From: Patescibacteria group bacterium | Lineage (GTDB): Bacteria; Patescibacteriota; Minisyncoccia; Phycocordibacterales; UBA1006 | Assembly: GCA_020428585.1 (NCBI GenBank) | Contig: JAGQMP010000005.1 | Span: forward strand, 7,586-71,585 | DNA length: 64,000 nt | Reading direction: 5' to 3' | Shown: positions 26,505-34,171 of the stretch, piece after piece | Position numbering within the stretch: the stretch's first letter is position 1 | Layout of the letters: each line of letters begins with the position of its first letter | The notes under the pieces: model-generated | Told to the model about the DNA's origin: nothing | The model's database searches: none | The model's input: only the letters and a program-made list of their open reading frames with translations | Made by a program: the position numbers and the translations under genes

Positions 26505-26993
26505 TCAAAAAGATAGTTCAGCGATTTGTCTCTCTAAATCTTGAAGTTTCCCTCTATTGTGAATAACAATCTTCGGCTCGATAATAGGCTCAAAACTGTC
26601 CTTAACCTTTAAGTATTGGTTGAAATCAGTTTTATTAATATCTTCCTTCCTCTCTAATATTCTTTGTTTAATTTGCTCATCACTAGGTCCCAAAACTTCA
26701 ATAACAAAATATTTTTTCGACATACTCTTGGCTATGTCTAAAGCTCGATTTATATTTTTGCTAGAAGAGAATGTTGCATCTAAAATAACATTTTTGTTTT
26801 TTAAACTATTTTTTACTTCATTAAAAAATAAATCATAAACATGATCTATCTCCTCCTCTGAATAAGAAGGATTGGGGTACCACTTATTTCTAATTTCATT
26901 AGTTTGAAGAATAATCCCTCCAATTTTGTTATGAATAAGACGAGCAACGGTTGATTTTCCAACTGCAATATTTCCACAAACAAGAATTAACAT
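26505..26993 (-). CDS. P-loop kinase-like protein (AAA_33/zeta-toxin fold)
   Basis: 162 residues from the ATG at 26993 (MLILVCGNIAVGKSTVARL, Walker A GNIAVGKST at 7-15). A TATAGT box lies 6 bases before it; a TTG two codons earlier is less likely. NVILDATFSSSKNINRAL is the Walker B-like strand of small-molecule kinases, and ILERKEDINKTDFNQYLKVK carries the lid arginine. Families with this layout include polynucleotide, tRNA and sugar kinases as well as zeta toxins. No antitoxin gene is adjacent. It is much more AT-rich than leuS and pyrG on either side, which could reflect acquisition. Confidence 0.75.
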   Translation of the reverse strand: MLILVCGNIAVGKSTVARLIHNKIGGIILQTNEIRNKWYPNPSYSEEEIDHVYDLFFNEVKNSLKNKNVILDATFSSSKNINRALDIAKSMSKKYFVIEVLGPSDEQIKQRILERKEDINKTDFNQYLKVKDSFEPIIEPKIVIHNRGKLQDLERQIAELSF

Positions 26994-27028
26994 ATTCAAA
27001 CTATACCAAAATATAAAAGAAAAATAGA

Positions 27029-27057
27029 ATAAAAAACAAGAATCATTTCTTGTTTTT
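27029..27057 (-). terminator. pyrG terminator
   Basis: AACAAGAA/TTCTTGTT hairpin with a 4-base loop and T-run on the minus strand; overlaps the last codons of pyrG. Confidence 0.85.
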
Positions 27058-28728
27058 CGCTGCCTTAATCAACCCCGTAAACAAAGGATGCGGGTCGAGG
27101 GGCCGTGCTTGCAGCTCCGGATGAAATTGAACGCCGACAAAGAACGGGTGGAGTTTCTGATCAAGCTCGACGATTTCGGTTAATACCCCATCAGGCGAGG
27201 TGCCTGATACATGGAAACCCTTCTCCTCGAACATCTTTTGGTATTCATTCCCGATTGTATTTAATTCATATCGGTGGCGGTGGCGTTCGCTGATTGCTGC
27301 CTTCTTGTATACCTTGCGGGCGAGGCTGCCGGGTTTCAAATTTGCGGTGTAAGATCCCAGACGCATCGATCCGCCGTAGTCACCTTGTTTCAATTTTTCT
27401 TTCTGTTCCGACAGGATATCGATAACGGGATGATCGGTATCAGGATTCACCTCGGTCGTGTGGGCGCCTTTCAGTTTTAATACATTTCGCGCAAATTCCA
27501 CCGATGCCATCTGCATACCAAGGCAAATACCAAGGAACGGAATCTTGTTCATCCTGACATATTCGATAACCGCAAGTTTACCGTCGATGCCGGACGATCC
27601 AAACCCGCCCGGTACAATAACGCCGCCGTAATTATGTAATCGTTTTAAGTTCTTCTTTTTTTCGGTACCTTCAAAATCTTGCGCCTGCAGCCAATCAATC
27701 TTAACACTGACACCTAGCTCGGCGCCCGAGAATTTCAACGCCTCGATCACCGATACATAAGCATCCGACAAGACAAAATCACCCGTGCCGAAATATTTAC
27801 CGACGATGGCGATGCTGACCTCGCCTTGTGATTTCTTGGTTTTGTTCACAAAACGATTCCAGGCCTGGCGGTTTTTTATTCCTTTTTGGTTGCTGCGCGA
27901 TTTTAGGGATAATTTACGAAGAAGTTTTTGATCAAGGTTTTCTGATACAAAATGTTCAGGAAGGTCGTAAATGCTACTAAGGTTGGGCGCTGAAATAATA
28001 TCCTCATCATGCAGCATCGATGAAGTCGCAATTTTGCCGCGACGGCGATCATCCATAATACCAGGACTGCGACCGACAATAATGTCTGGGAAGATTCCAG
28101 ATTCCTGTAGAGTTCTAACGGCCTGCTGGGTTGGTTTAGTCTTCATTTCCCCTAGGGTGCCAGGTACTGGCAGGTACGACACGAGGACAAAGGCAACATC
28201 CTGTGGCGACTGGCGTTTCATCATGCGGGCCGCCTCGAGGAAGAGGATATTTTCATACTCGCCCACGGTACCGCCAATTTCGACGACGGTGATCTCGGCG
28301 TCTTCCTTGTCGGCTGACCGTTGTATCTGGTCGATCACGGCCAAGGGAACGTGTGGCACAACCGATACTGTTTTACCTCCGTAACCAAGCGAACGTTCAC
28401 GGTTAATGACAGTTTGATAAATCGATCCTGTTGTCATATACGAATCACGGGTTAAGGATCGATTTAAAAATCGTTCGTAGTTTCCCATATCCTGATCAGT
28501 TTCATAGCCGTCTTCCAATACAAAGGTCTCACCGTGTTCGGTTGGGTTCATAGTACCAGCGTCGACGTTCACATAAGGGTCGATCTTTACCGCCGATACC
28601 TCATAACCAGCGAATTGCAGAATCTTACCAATCGATGATGCGGTGATACCCTTCCCCACGCCACTCATCACGCCACCTACGACAAAGATGTATTTTCTCG
28701 TCTTCTTTTTTTGTGTTTTCTTTTTCAT
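27043..28728 (-). CDS. pyrG: CTP synthase
   Basis: 561 residues from the ATG at 28728; an in-frame ATG three codons upstream is possible. Synthase domain: FVVGGVMSGVGKGITASSIG (ammonia ligase P-loop), then VDAGTMNPTEHGETFVLEDG and ETDQDMGNYERF. Glutaminase domain: VPGGFGSSGIDGK, the nucleophile Cys in GICLGMQMA, and the His-Glu pair in GVQFHPELQ. It converts UTP to CTP with glutamine as nitrogen donor. Its message starts well upstream: a probable promoter at 28858-28863 gives a 130-base leader with a short ORF and a terminator-like hairpin, suggesting attenuation. Confidence 0.97.
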   Translation of the reverse strand: MKKKTQKKKTRKYIFVVGGVMSGVGKGITASSIGKILQFAGYEVSAVKIDPYVNVDAGTMNPTEHGETFVLEDGYETDQDMGNYERFLNRSLTRDSYMTTGSIYQTVINRERSLGYGGKTVSVVPHVPLAVIDQIQRSADKEDAEITVVEIGGTVGEYENILFLEAARMMKRQSPQDVAFVLVSYLPVPGTLGEMKTKPTQQAVRTLQESGIFPDIIVGRSPGIMDDRRRGKIATSSMLHDEDIISAPNLSSIYDLPEHFVSENLDQKLLRKLSLKSRSNQKGIKNRQAWNRFVNKTKKSQGEVSIAIVGKYFGTGDFVLSDAYVSVIEALKFSGAELGVSVKIDWLQAQDFEGTEKKKNLKRLHNYGGVIVPGGFGSSGIDGKLAVIEYVRMNKIPFLGICLGMQMASVEFARNVLKLKGAHTTEVNPDTDHPVIDILSEQKEKLKQGDYGGSMRLGSYTANLKPGSLARKVYKKAAISERHRHRYELNTIGNEYQKMFEEKGFHVSGTSPDGVLTEIVELDQKLHPFFVGVQFHPELQARPLDPHPLFTGLIKAAKNKK

Positions 28729-28741
28729 AGGTCTCATGTTC

Positions 28742-28768
28742 CTGGATCCCCGCCTGCGCGAGGATGAC
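28742..28768. repeat. GC-rich imperfect palindrome resembling common dispersed bacterial repeats
   Basis: TGGATCCCCGCCTGCGCGAG followed by GATGAC. It resembles the palindromic repeat (GTCAT..CCGCG..GGCGGGGATCCAG) seen dispersed in many bacterial genomes; only one copy is seen here. It lies in the pyrG leader just before the start codon. Confidence 0.5.
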
Positions 28769-28776
28769 CAAAGTGT

Positions 28777-28815
28777 TCCAAAAGAAAACCGAGGTCGTGA
28801 AAAACCTCGGTTTAA
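28777..28815 (-). terminator. Terminator-like hairpin in the pyrG leader (possible attenuator)
   Basis: Arms 28804-28813 and 28786-28795 (AAACCGAGGT and ACCTCGGTTT on the minus strand), an 8-base loop, then TTTTCTTTT. It lies between the pyrG promoter and the pyrG start, about 57 bases before the ATG. Confidence 0.6.
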
Positions 28816-28850
28816 TCGTTAACTGATCGTATTGTCAGTTGTTCTCTCAT
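28812..28850 (-). CDS. Possible 12-residue leader peptide before pyrG
   Basis: ATG at 28850, 7 bases after a TATAAT box, then MREQLTIRSVND and a stop that falls in the first arm of the terminator-like hairpin. Short and without homology evidence, but its start spacing is the same as for ordinary genes in this window. Confidence 0.3.
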   Translation of the reverse strand: MREQLTIRSVND

Positions 28851-28857
28851 AAAAATC

Positions 28858-28863
28858 ATTATA
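28858..28863 (-). promoter_or_regulatory. -10 box of the pyrG leader
   Basis: TATAAT on the minus strand with TTGGTG 17 bases upstream as a possible -35. Confidence 0.6.
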
Positions 28864-28873
28864 ACAAAAAATA

Positions 28874-28897
28874 AAAAGCACACCAAATGGGTGCTAT
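28874..28897 (-). terminator. Terminator of the SPFH gene
   Basis: AGCACCCATTTGGTGTGCT followed by TTTTTATTTTTTG on the minus strand; it abuts the pyrG promoter. Confidence 0.7.
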
Positions 28898-29640
28898 TTC
28901 TGTAAATGATCCTTAATTCCCTTCACCGCTTCGAGAACTTCAATTGGCAGCATCCAGATCGTCGTGTTTGATTGGTCTGACGAGAGGTCATTCACCGCCT
29001 GGAGGGTTCGCAAATGCATTGCCCCTGGGGTCGAATTCAAGGTTCGGGCGGCCTCGGCGAGGTTTGATGCCGCCTCGCGATCACCCTGGGCCTTGATGAT
29101 AACGGCACGTTTTTCACGTTCGGCTTCAGCTTCTTTTGAGATCGTCCTCTTGAGATCATCCGGAATAATGACATCTTTGAGTTCAAGAAGTTCAACATCA
29201 ATACCCCAAGGATCGGTTTTCAGGTCGAGGTCGACCTTGATCATCTCGGCAATCTCGTTTCGTTTCTGAAGGAGCTCGTCAAGCGTTCGTTCACCCACCG
29301 CGTTACGCATCGTCGTTTGGGCTAATTGGGACACTGCGTAGCGGAAATCTTCAACTTCGATGATTGATTTCGGAGCGTCTTTGATTTTGTAGTACACGAC
29401 CGCGTTAATCTGGACGGGAATGTTATCGCGGGTGATGACTTCCTGGTTCGGAACATCAACGGTCTTGGTCCTGATGTCGACCTTGTACAGTTTTTGAACA
29501 ATCGGGATAATCGGTCGCCAGCCTGGCATCCTGGTTCCAGTAAACCGTCCGAGAGTAAAGACCACGCCACGCTGATACTGGTTAATCTGCTTGATAATCG
29601 AGAAAAACAGGATGATACCTGCGATGATGATGTACCACAT
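28894..29640 (-). CDS. SPFH/stomatin-like (slipin) membrane protein
   Basis: 248 residues from ATG at 29640 (MWYIIIAGIILFFSIIKQIN, membrane hairpin or anchor at 2-20). The SPFH domain follows: QYQRGVVFTLGRFTGTRMPG, DIRTKTVDVPNQEVITRDN, VQINAVVYYKI, TTMRNAVGERTLDELLQKRN and GIDVELLELKDVIIPDDLK, ending in helices with AEREKRAVIIKAQGDREAA. These are classic slipin motifs. Slipins form ring-like scaffolds in the membrane, often with NfeD-type proteases, but no NfeD gene is adjacent here. A TACTAT box precedes the chosen ATG by 8 bases. Confidence 0.93.
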   Translation of the reverse strand: MWYIIIAGIILFFSIIKQINQYQRGVVFTLGRFTGTRMPGWRPIIPIVQKLYKVDIRTKTVDVPNQEVITRDNIPVQINAVVYYKIKDAPKSIIEVEDFRYAVSQLAQTTMRNAVGERTLDELLQKRNEIAEMIKVDLDLKTDPWGIDVELLELKDVIIPDDLKRTISKEAEAEREKRAVIIKAQGDREAASNLAEAARTLNSTPGAMHLRTLQAVNDLSSDQSNTTIWMLPIEVLEAVKGIKDHLQK

Positions 29641-29681
29641 ATACGCATATAGTAGCACGTTTTTCTTTACCCTGCCTGGTG

Positions 29682-29687
29682 TATACT
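29682..29687 (+). promoter_or_regulatory. -10 box of the RelA/SpoT gene
   Basis: TATACT with 7 bases before the ATG at 29695. Confidence 0.55.
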
Positions 29688-29694
29688 TGGTAGC

Positions 29695-31152
29695 ATGACG
29701 ACTGACTTAAGTGGGATCTACGACCTGATGCGGACCAAGCCAAACCGTTGGGAGAAGAACCTCCTTGAAAAAGCTTACCAGGTAGCCAAAGACGCACACG
29801 AACCGCAAAAACGATCATCTGGTGAACCATATTTTAATCATGTGTTTGCAACCGCTCGAAACCTAGCTGAATTCGGTCTTGACGCTACCACCATTGCGGC
29901 GGGATTTTTACACGATGTTATCGAAGACACGCCCGTAACCGAAGAAGAGATCAAGGAACAGTTTGGAGACGAAATCGTGTTTTTGGTGAATGGAGTCACC
30001 AAATTGGGAAAGCTCAAGTACCGCGGCCGCGAACGTCACGTTGAATCCCTGCGTAAATTCTTTATTGCAACGGCCGAAGATTTTCGCGTGGTGATCATTA
30101 AACTAGCGGATCGCCTGCACAACGTACAGACCCTTGAATTCGTAAAACCAGAGAAACGAAAGCGTATTGCATTGGAAACGATCGAGATCTACGCTCCCCT
30201 TGCCTATCGTTTGGGAATGGGACGTCTGGTTGGAGAATTACAGGATGCGTCCTTCCCCTTTGCCTATCCTGACGAGTATGAAATGGTCGCGAGCCTCTTA
30301 AGACAAAAGAAAAAACTGAATGAAAAATACCTCGAGAAGGTCTGGCGTAACCTCAAGACCGAAATGGCGAAACATGGGATCAAAGACATCACGACCCACC
30401 AACGGGTAAAGGGTCGCTATAGTTTATGGAAAAAACTACAGCGTAAAAACATGGATATCGAACAAATATACGATATTGTGGCTCTGCGCGTGATTGTACC
30501 GACGGTGGATGATTGTTATCGCGTCCTCGGAATTATCCATTCGACCTGGCGACCTTTGCCTGGCCGTATCAAAGACTACATCGCCCTCCCAAAGGTGAAC
30601 GGATATCAGTCCCTTCACACCACTATCTTTACTGGCGACGGTGGTATTGCCGAGATTCAAATTAGAACCCCTGAAATGCATGAATTTGCCGAGTACGGTT
30701 TCGCAGCTCACCACGTGTACAAGAGTCGTGGTTCAACGGTCGCCGATAAACATTCCTTATCATGGTTATCAGAATTAAAAAATCTACAAGAAGACAGCGA
30801 TCAGAAAAAAGACTTTTTGAAGGAATTAAAGACCGACCTCTTTAGCGATCGTATTTTCGTCTTTACCCCACAGGGGGACGTCCTTGACCTGCCCGAGGGC
30901 GCATCAGCGATCGACTTTGCCTACACCATCCACAGCGAGATTGGTAATGCGGCCCAAGCAGCCACCATCAATGGTAAAAATGCGGCCTTGAAAACAGTTC
31001 TCCATAGTGGCGACATCGTAGAAATTCAAACCAATAAAAAAGGTACCCCGTCGAGCAAGTGGCTAGGCTACGTCAAGACCGGTATCGCCAAGAAACACAT
31101 TGAACGATATCTGAAAGAACATAGTTTGTGGAATAAATTCTTTAATAAATAA
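29695..31152 (+). CDS. RelA/SpoT-family (p)ppGpp synthetase/hydrolase, shortened C-terminus
   Basis: 485 residues, whereas long Rel proteins have about 700-740. HD hydrolase domain: PYFNHVFATARNLAEFGLDA, AGFLHDVIEDTPVTEEEI and IIKLADRLHNVQTL, so the metal ligands are present. Synthetase domain: KGRYSLWKKLQRK, ALRVIVPTVDDCYRVLG, IKDYIALPKVNGYQSLHTT. TGS domain: DRIFVFTPQGDVLDLPEGAS (about 382-440). The protein then stops: the zinc-finger/helical and ACT regions are missing, though the frame ends cleanly at a terminator. It controls the stringent alarmone. Ribosome-dependent activation through the C-terminus may differ from that of normal Rel. Confidence 0.93.
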   Translation: MTTDLSGIYDLMRTKPNRWEKNLLEKAYQVAKDAHEPQKRSSGEPYFNHVFATARNLAEFGLDATTIAAGFLHDVIEDTPVTEEEIKEQFGDEIVFLVNGVTKLGKLKYRGRERHVESLRKFFIATAEDFRVVIIKLADRLHNVQTLEFVKPEKRKRIALETIEIYAPLAYRLGMGRLVGELQDASFPFAYPDEYEMVASLLRQKKKLNEKYLEKVWRNLKTEMAKHGIKDITTHQRVKGRYSLWKKLQRKNMDIEQIYDIVALRVIVPTVDDCYRVLGIIHSTWRPLPGRIKDYIALPKVNGYQSLHTTIFTGDGGIAEIQIRTPEMHEFAEYGFAAHHVYKSRGSTVADKHSLSWLSELKNLQEDSDQKKDFLKELKTDLFSDRIFVFTPQGDVLDLPEGASAIDFAYTIHSEIGNAAQAATINGKNAALKTVLHSGDIVEIQTNKKGTPSSKWLGYVKTGIAKKHIERYLKEHSLWNKFFNK

Positions 31153-31178
31153 AACACCCTTGTGGTGTTTTATTTTAA
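31150..31178. terminator. Bidirectional terminator
   Basis: AAAACACC/GGTGTTTT hairpin flanked by A and T runs between the rel gene (+) and ydcF-like gene (-). Confidence 0.88.
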
Positions 31179-31805
31179 GAAATATTTTGTATAACCCATA
31201 TCGACAAGTTTTTGCCAGGCATCGAGCACCTCATCAGGAACATCTTGTTCTATCTGAAAACCAAGTTTTGGATACTCAACAATTCTCTGGAGATCGCCGA
31301 CCATCAGATTAGTAAACTTTTCTTTAAAAGATCTATCTTGAGAATAATCTTCATAGGAAATAGCCGGCGAAGTAACGAAAATTCTGGGCTCAGGCCATTG
31401 CTTTTTAAAGGTTGCATAGGTTCGACGCTCCATATAAGGCTTTTGAACAAGAATAAAAGAATTGAAATCAAAATTGAGATTTTTTAACAACTCTTTGGTA
31501 AAGGTAATATTTTCACCTGTATTCGAGGCTTTCTTCTCTAAAATAATTTTGTCCTCTGGGACACCTTTTCTGACTAAAATATCCCTAAATTTTTCAGCTT
31601 CACTTAAATCAAAATCCTTAATTTTACCAACCCCGCCAGAACAAATTACATACGGCGCAAATCCCTGATGATAAAGTTCTGCAGCTCTTTTTGGTGTACG
31701 CAAATCGGTAGATCCTAATGCAAAAATCGCATCCACTTTCTCTAATTTATGATGTAATAACATATAGTCCCAAATAATTTTTGCGTAGTGATCTACATCC
31801 TTCAT
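31170..31805 (-). CDS. YdcF-like (DUF218) protein
   Basis: 211 residues from ATG at 31805, set by a TATACT box 6 bases upstream. Domain features of DUF218: DAIFALGSTDLRTPKRAAEL, PYVICSGGVGKIKDFDLSEA, ILEKKASNTGENITFTKELL and FILVQKPYMERRTYATFKK. Family proteins are linked to envelope or nucleotide-sugar metabolism, and some bind S-adenosylmethionine; the role is not established. No membrane segment is seen. The gene follows parB on the same strand across a short terminator that overlaps its promoter. AT-rich compared with parB. Confidence 0.85.
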   Translation of the reverse strand: MKDVDHYAKIIWDYMLLHHKLEKVDAIFALGSTDLRTPKRAAELYHQGFAPYVICSGGVGKIKDFDLSEAEKFRDILVRKGVPEDKIILEKKASNTGENITFTKELLKNLNFDFNSFILVQKPYMERRTYATFKKQWPEPRIFVTSPAISYEDYSQDRSFKEKFTNLMVGDLQRIVEYPKLGFQIEQDVPDEVLDAWQKLVDMGYTKYFLK

Positions 31806-31817
31806 GATCTTAGTATA

Positions 31818-31838
31818 ACAAAAACCAGCCAAAGCTGA
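31818..31838 (-). terminator. parB terminator overlapping the ydcF-like promoter
   Basis: CAGCTTTGGCTG followed by GTTTTTG on the minus strand. The downstream T-run merges with the TATACT box of the next gene. Confidence 0.55.
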
Positions 31839-31840
31839 TT

Positions 31841-33172
31841 TTATCCAAACAATCGCCCAAAGATTCCCTTCCTTTCTGGCGGCCGACCGTAATGAACATT
31901 TTGCGGTGGATACTGACGACGAGGATCTGGTTGGTAGTAAGGTACATCTTGCCGAACTTGGTTTTGATAACCAGGTTGCGGGTAGGTTGGTTCGGGGCGT
32001 GGCGGCTCTTGCTTCGCCGGTTCGTCCTCTGGAATCACCCATTCGTCAGACGCAGAGTCGTTTTCATGACGCATCTCTTCTTTCTCGTATTCTGGCCCTG
32101 AATTAGGTTCGTTATCGTCCCGTATGTCAGACAGGTTGGGATCAGGTTGGATTTCAGGAACTCTGACATCTTCTTTAACTTCTTCGAAGATTTCGATATC
32201 TTCAATCACCTCTTCGGCCCGAGGTTCAGGATCATATGAATCTTCTTCTTGCGGTGCCTTGGCGACAAGTGGTGTGGTCGAGGTGATGACCTCGCTCGCG
32301 CTTGGTCTTCCTTTCAGGTAGGAATCCATCATACTGTTCTCGCGTTCAACCTTTTGCATCGAGGCTAAAATGGTCTCGAGGTCTTTGATCGTAAAGTAAT
32401 CAATGGTGATTTGCCCTCCGTTTTCTTTGGGTTCGATGTGAACCCGAGTGCCAAGGTTCTCGGACAGTTGTTTCTCGTAATTACGAATCGCGGGATCCAC
32501 GACGAACTCTTTTTTACGGACGCGGTCTTGGGCGATTTTACGCGCGACCTTTTCAGCATCACGAACCGATAACTTTTTGACCATGATCTCTTTGTACAAG
32601 GTATTTTGCTCGTCAGGACGATCAGTCAACATGAGAAGCGGCCTCGTGTGGCCTTCGGTAATACGTCCGTCCATGAGGCCTCTTTTGATATCGTCGGGCA
32701 GGGACAGGAGGCGTAGCGTGTTTGATACGTAGACACGGCTCTTTCCCATTCTCTTTCCAATTTCAACATGGGTGAGGCCGAACTCTTTGTAGAGTTGTTC
32801 AAAGGCGAGTGCACGGTCAATCGGATTGAGGTCTTCACGTTGAAGGTTTTCAATGATAGCGAGTTCCAGCTTTACCTTGTCGTCAGTTTCGCGCCTGATG
32901 ATGACGGGTACCTGGGCGAGGCCAGCAATTTTTGACGCGCGCAATCGTCGTTCTCCGGCGATCAATTCATAACTGACGTCCATACCGTTACCGTCGGGTC
33001 GTAATTCTTCTTTTCGGGTCACGACGAGTGGTTGCAAGACGCCATACTGACGAATTGAATCAGCGAGGTCTTCTAGGGCCTTTGGTTCAAAGTCACGACG
33101 CGGTTGGAAGGGGTTTGGGTTTACCTTTTCGGTCTCGACCCAAAAGATTGAGTTGTTTTGATACTCTGACAT
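31841..33172 (-). CDS. parB: ParB/Spo0J-family chromosome partitioning protein
   Basis: 443 residues. N-terminal CTPase/nuclease-like domain: NPNPFQPRRDFEPKALEDLA, SIRQYGVLQPLVV and GERRLRASKIAGL. The LELAIIENLQREDLNPIDRA segment and an HTH domain (FGLTHVEIGKRMGKSRVYVS) follow. Residues after about 290 are acidic and then Pro/Gln/Tyr rich (ending PPERKGIFGRLFG), longer than in most ParB proteins. ParB loads at parS and spreads as a CTP-dependent clamp, with ParA. No parA gene and no parS match (TGTTTCACGTGAAACA) were seen in this window. A TACAAT box lies about 30 bases upstream of the ATG. Confidence 0.94.
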   Translation of the reverse strand: MSEYQNNSIFWVETEKVNPNPFQPRRDFEPKALEDLADSIRQYGVLQPLVVTRKEELRPDGNGMDVSYELIAGERRLRASKIAGLAQVPVIIRRETDDKVKLELAIIENLQREDLNPIDRALAFEQLYKEFGLTHVEIGKRMGKSRVYVSNTLRLLSLPDDIKRGLMDGRITEGHTRPLLMLTDRPDEQNTLYKEIMVKKLSVRDAEKVARKIAQDRVRKKEFVVDPAIRNYEKQLSENLGTRVHIEPKENGGQITIDYFTIKDLETILASMQKVERENSMMDSYLKGRPSASEVITSTTPLVAKAPQEEDSYDPEPRAEEVIEDIEIFEEVKEDVRVPEIQPDPNLSDIRDDNEPNSGPEYEKEEMRHENDSASDEWVIPEDEPAKQEPPRPEPTYPQPGYQNQVRQDVPYYQPDPRRQYPPQNVHYGRPPERKGIFGRLFG

Positions 33173-33302
33173 GGTAAAAAACTACGTGAATTATGAGGTT
33201 ATTGTACCATAATAGAAGGTGGCATGAAAAAGATTAGATTCCTTGCCGATGCGCAGCCTTTTTAGTAGTATCAACCTGTTGCCAAAGAAATGATTGGCAT
33301 GA

Positions 33303-33384
33303 GCCGGAGTGGCGGAATTGGTAGACGCGTGCGACTCAAAATCGCATGTCTTCGGGCGTGTGGGTTCAAGTCCCACCTCCGGCA
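33303..33384 (+). tRNA. tRNA-Leu (anticodon CAA)
   Basis: Acceptor arms GCCGGAG (33303-33309) and CTCCGGC (33377-33383), discriminator A at 33384. D arm GGCGGAATTGGTAGACGC; anticodon arm TGCGA-CTCAAAA-TCGCA with CAA in the loop; long variable arm (GTCTTCGGGCGT) as expected of a class II tRNA; T arm GTGGGTTCAAGTCCCAC. The 3' CCA is not encoded. It reads UUG leucine codons. A terminator follows directly. Confidence 0.95.
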
Positions 33385-33386
33385 CA

Positions 33387-33416
33387 AAAATCTCTTTAAT
33401 TAAAAGGAGATTTTTT
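33387..33416 (+). terminator. tRNA-Leu terminator
   Basis: AATCTCTTTAATTAAAAGGA followed by GATTTTTT: one G-T wobble in the stem and six T. Confidence 0.75.
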
Positions 33417-33424
33417 GACGGAGA

Positions 33425-33570
33425 AAAATGTCCCTGCGGACATTTTGTGTGGGACTTGAAAAGCGCAGGTATATGTTTGTTTGAATCCACCGAAGGTGGA
33501 TGAAAGGCAAACATACCGAGCTGGGGTCGCGAAAAATTTCCGTCAGGAAATTTATTTGTGACCAAGTCCC
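33425..33570. ncRNA. Multi-stem structured region between tRNA-Leu and a GNAT gene
   Basis: A first hairpin (AAAATGTCC/GGACATTTT, 33425-33446) precedes a closed multiloop: outer arms GGGACTTG (33451-33458) and CAAGTCCC (33563-33570). These enclose two long hairpins, 33468-33517 (GGTATATGTTTG with CAAACATACC, capped by TCCACC-GAA-GGTGGA) and 33525-33563 (GGTCGCG...AAATTTCC with GGAAATTT...GTGACC). The outer arm GTGGGACTTG is the reverse complement of CAAGTCCCAC in the T arm of the adjacent tRNA. No promoter was identified for it; strand undecided. Confidence 0.45.
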
Positions 33571-33601
33571 TGTCTTGAATTACTGATATAATGAAGAAGG
33601 T

Positions 33602-34072
33602 ATGTACTCCCTTAGATTAGTTAAAAAAGATGATCTCGAAACACTGTCAAAAATCTTCTCAGATTCTTTTACGAATATATCTCCTGATAAACCATGGGAA
33701 CAAAAATATGCTCTCGAATATCTAAAATATTGGTTTGAAAAACAACCAGATATGTTCCTCTGTGCTTGTGATGATAATGATAATCTAGTCGGGGCCATTG
33801 CGACCAACATAAAACCTTGGAGGACGGGAATGCGTTGTACCGATGGGGTCGTCTTTGTCGATATTAATTTTCAAAAGAGAGGAATCGCCACTCTATTACT
33901 TAAAGAGATTATCAGCAAGGCAAAGGATAAATACGGGGTCGAAATATTCGAAGCTATCACTTTTTCTGAGAAAGAATTTCCTTTGACCTGGTATGAAAAA
34001 ATAGGCTTATCAGTGGACAAGGGTGCTGTCGTGATTAAGGGAAACTGTAAAGATCTTCTAGAAAAACTTTAG
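33602..34072 (+). CDS. GNAT-family N-acetyltransferase
   Basis: 156 residues. MYSLRLVKKDDLETLSKIFS is the usual GNAT start. Core motif A is DGVVFVDINFQKRGIATLLL followed by KEIISKAKDKYG (the Q/RxxGxG/A acetyl-CoA loop reads QKRGIA). The C-terminal strand reads FPLTWYEKIGLSVDKGAVV. It transfers an acetyl group from acetyl-CoA to an unknown amine. A TATAAT box lies 9 bases before the ATG. AT-rich and standing alone. Confidence 0.88.
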   Translation: MYSLRLVKKDDLETLSKIFSDSFTNISPDKPWEQKYALEYLKYWFEKQPDMFLCACDDNDNLVGAIATNIKPWRTGMRCTDGVVFVDINFQKRGIATLLLKEIISKAKDKYGVEIFEAITFSEKEFPLTWYEKIGLSVDKGAVVIKGNCKDLLEKL

Positions 34073-34171
34073 AAATAATATTTAGTCCCTTCCCTTTTCC
34101 CCTCAGAGAGGAGTATACTGATACCTAGTAGCCTCTTTGCTACGATTGTTAGGCATTTAATCTTACAAACT

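Noticed and set aside
26505..26993. Zeta-type toxin of a toxin-antitoxin pair
   Set aside because: P-loop kinase motifs fit many families and no antitoxin gene is adjacent.
31841..33172. Replication origin or parS cluster near parB
   Set aside because: No parS-like TGTTTCACGTGAAACA, DnaA-box cluster or dnaA gene was seen around parB.
33191..33565. Long open frame on the minus strand across tRNA-Leu and the following hairpins
   Set aside because: It is antisense to a clear tRNA and to structured repeats; its sequence does not look like a protein and arises from the stem-loop composition.
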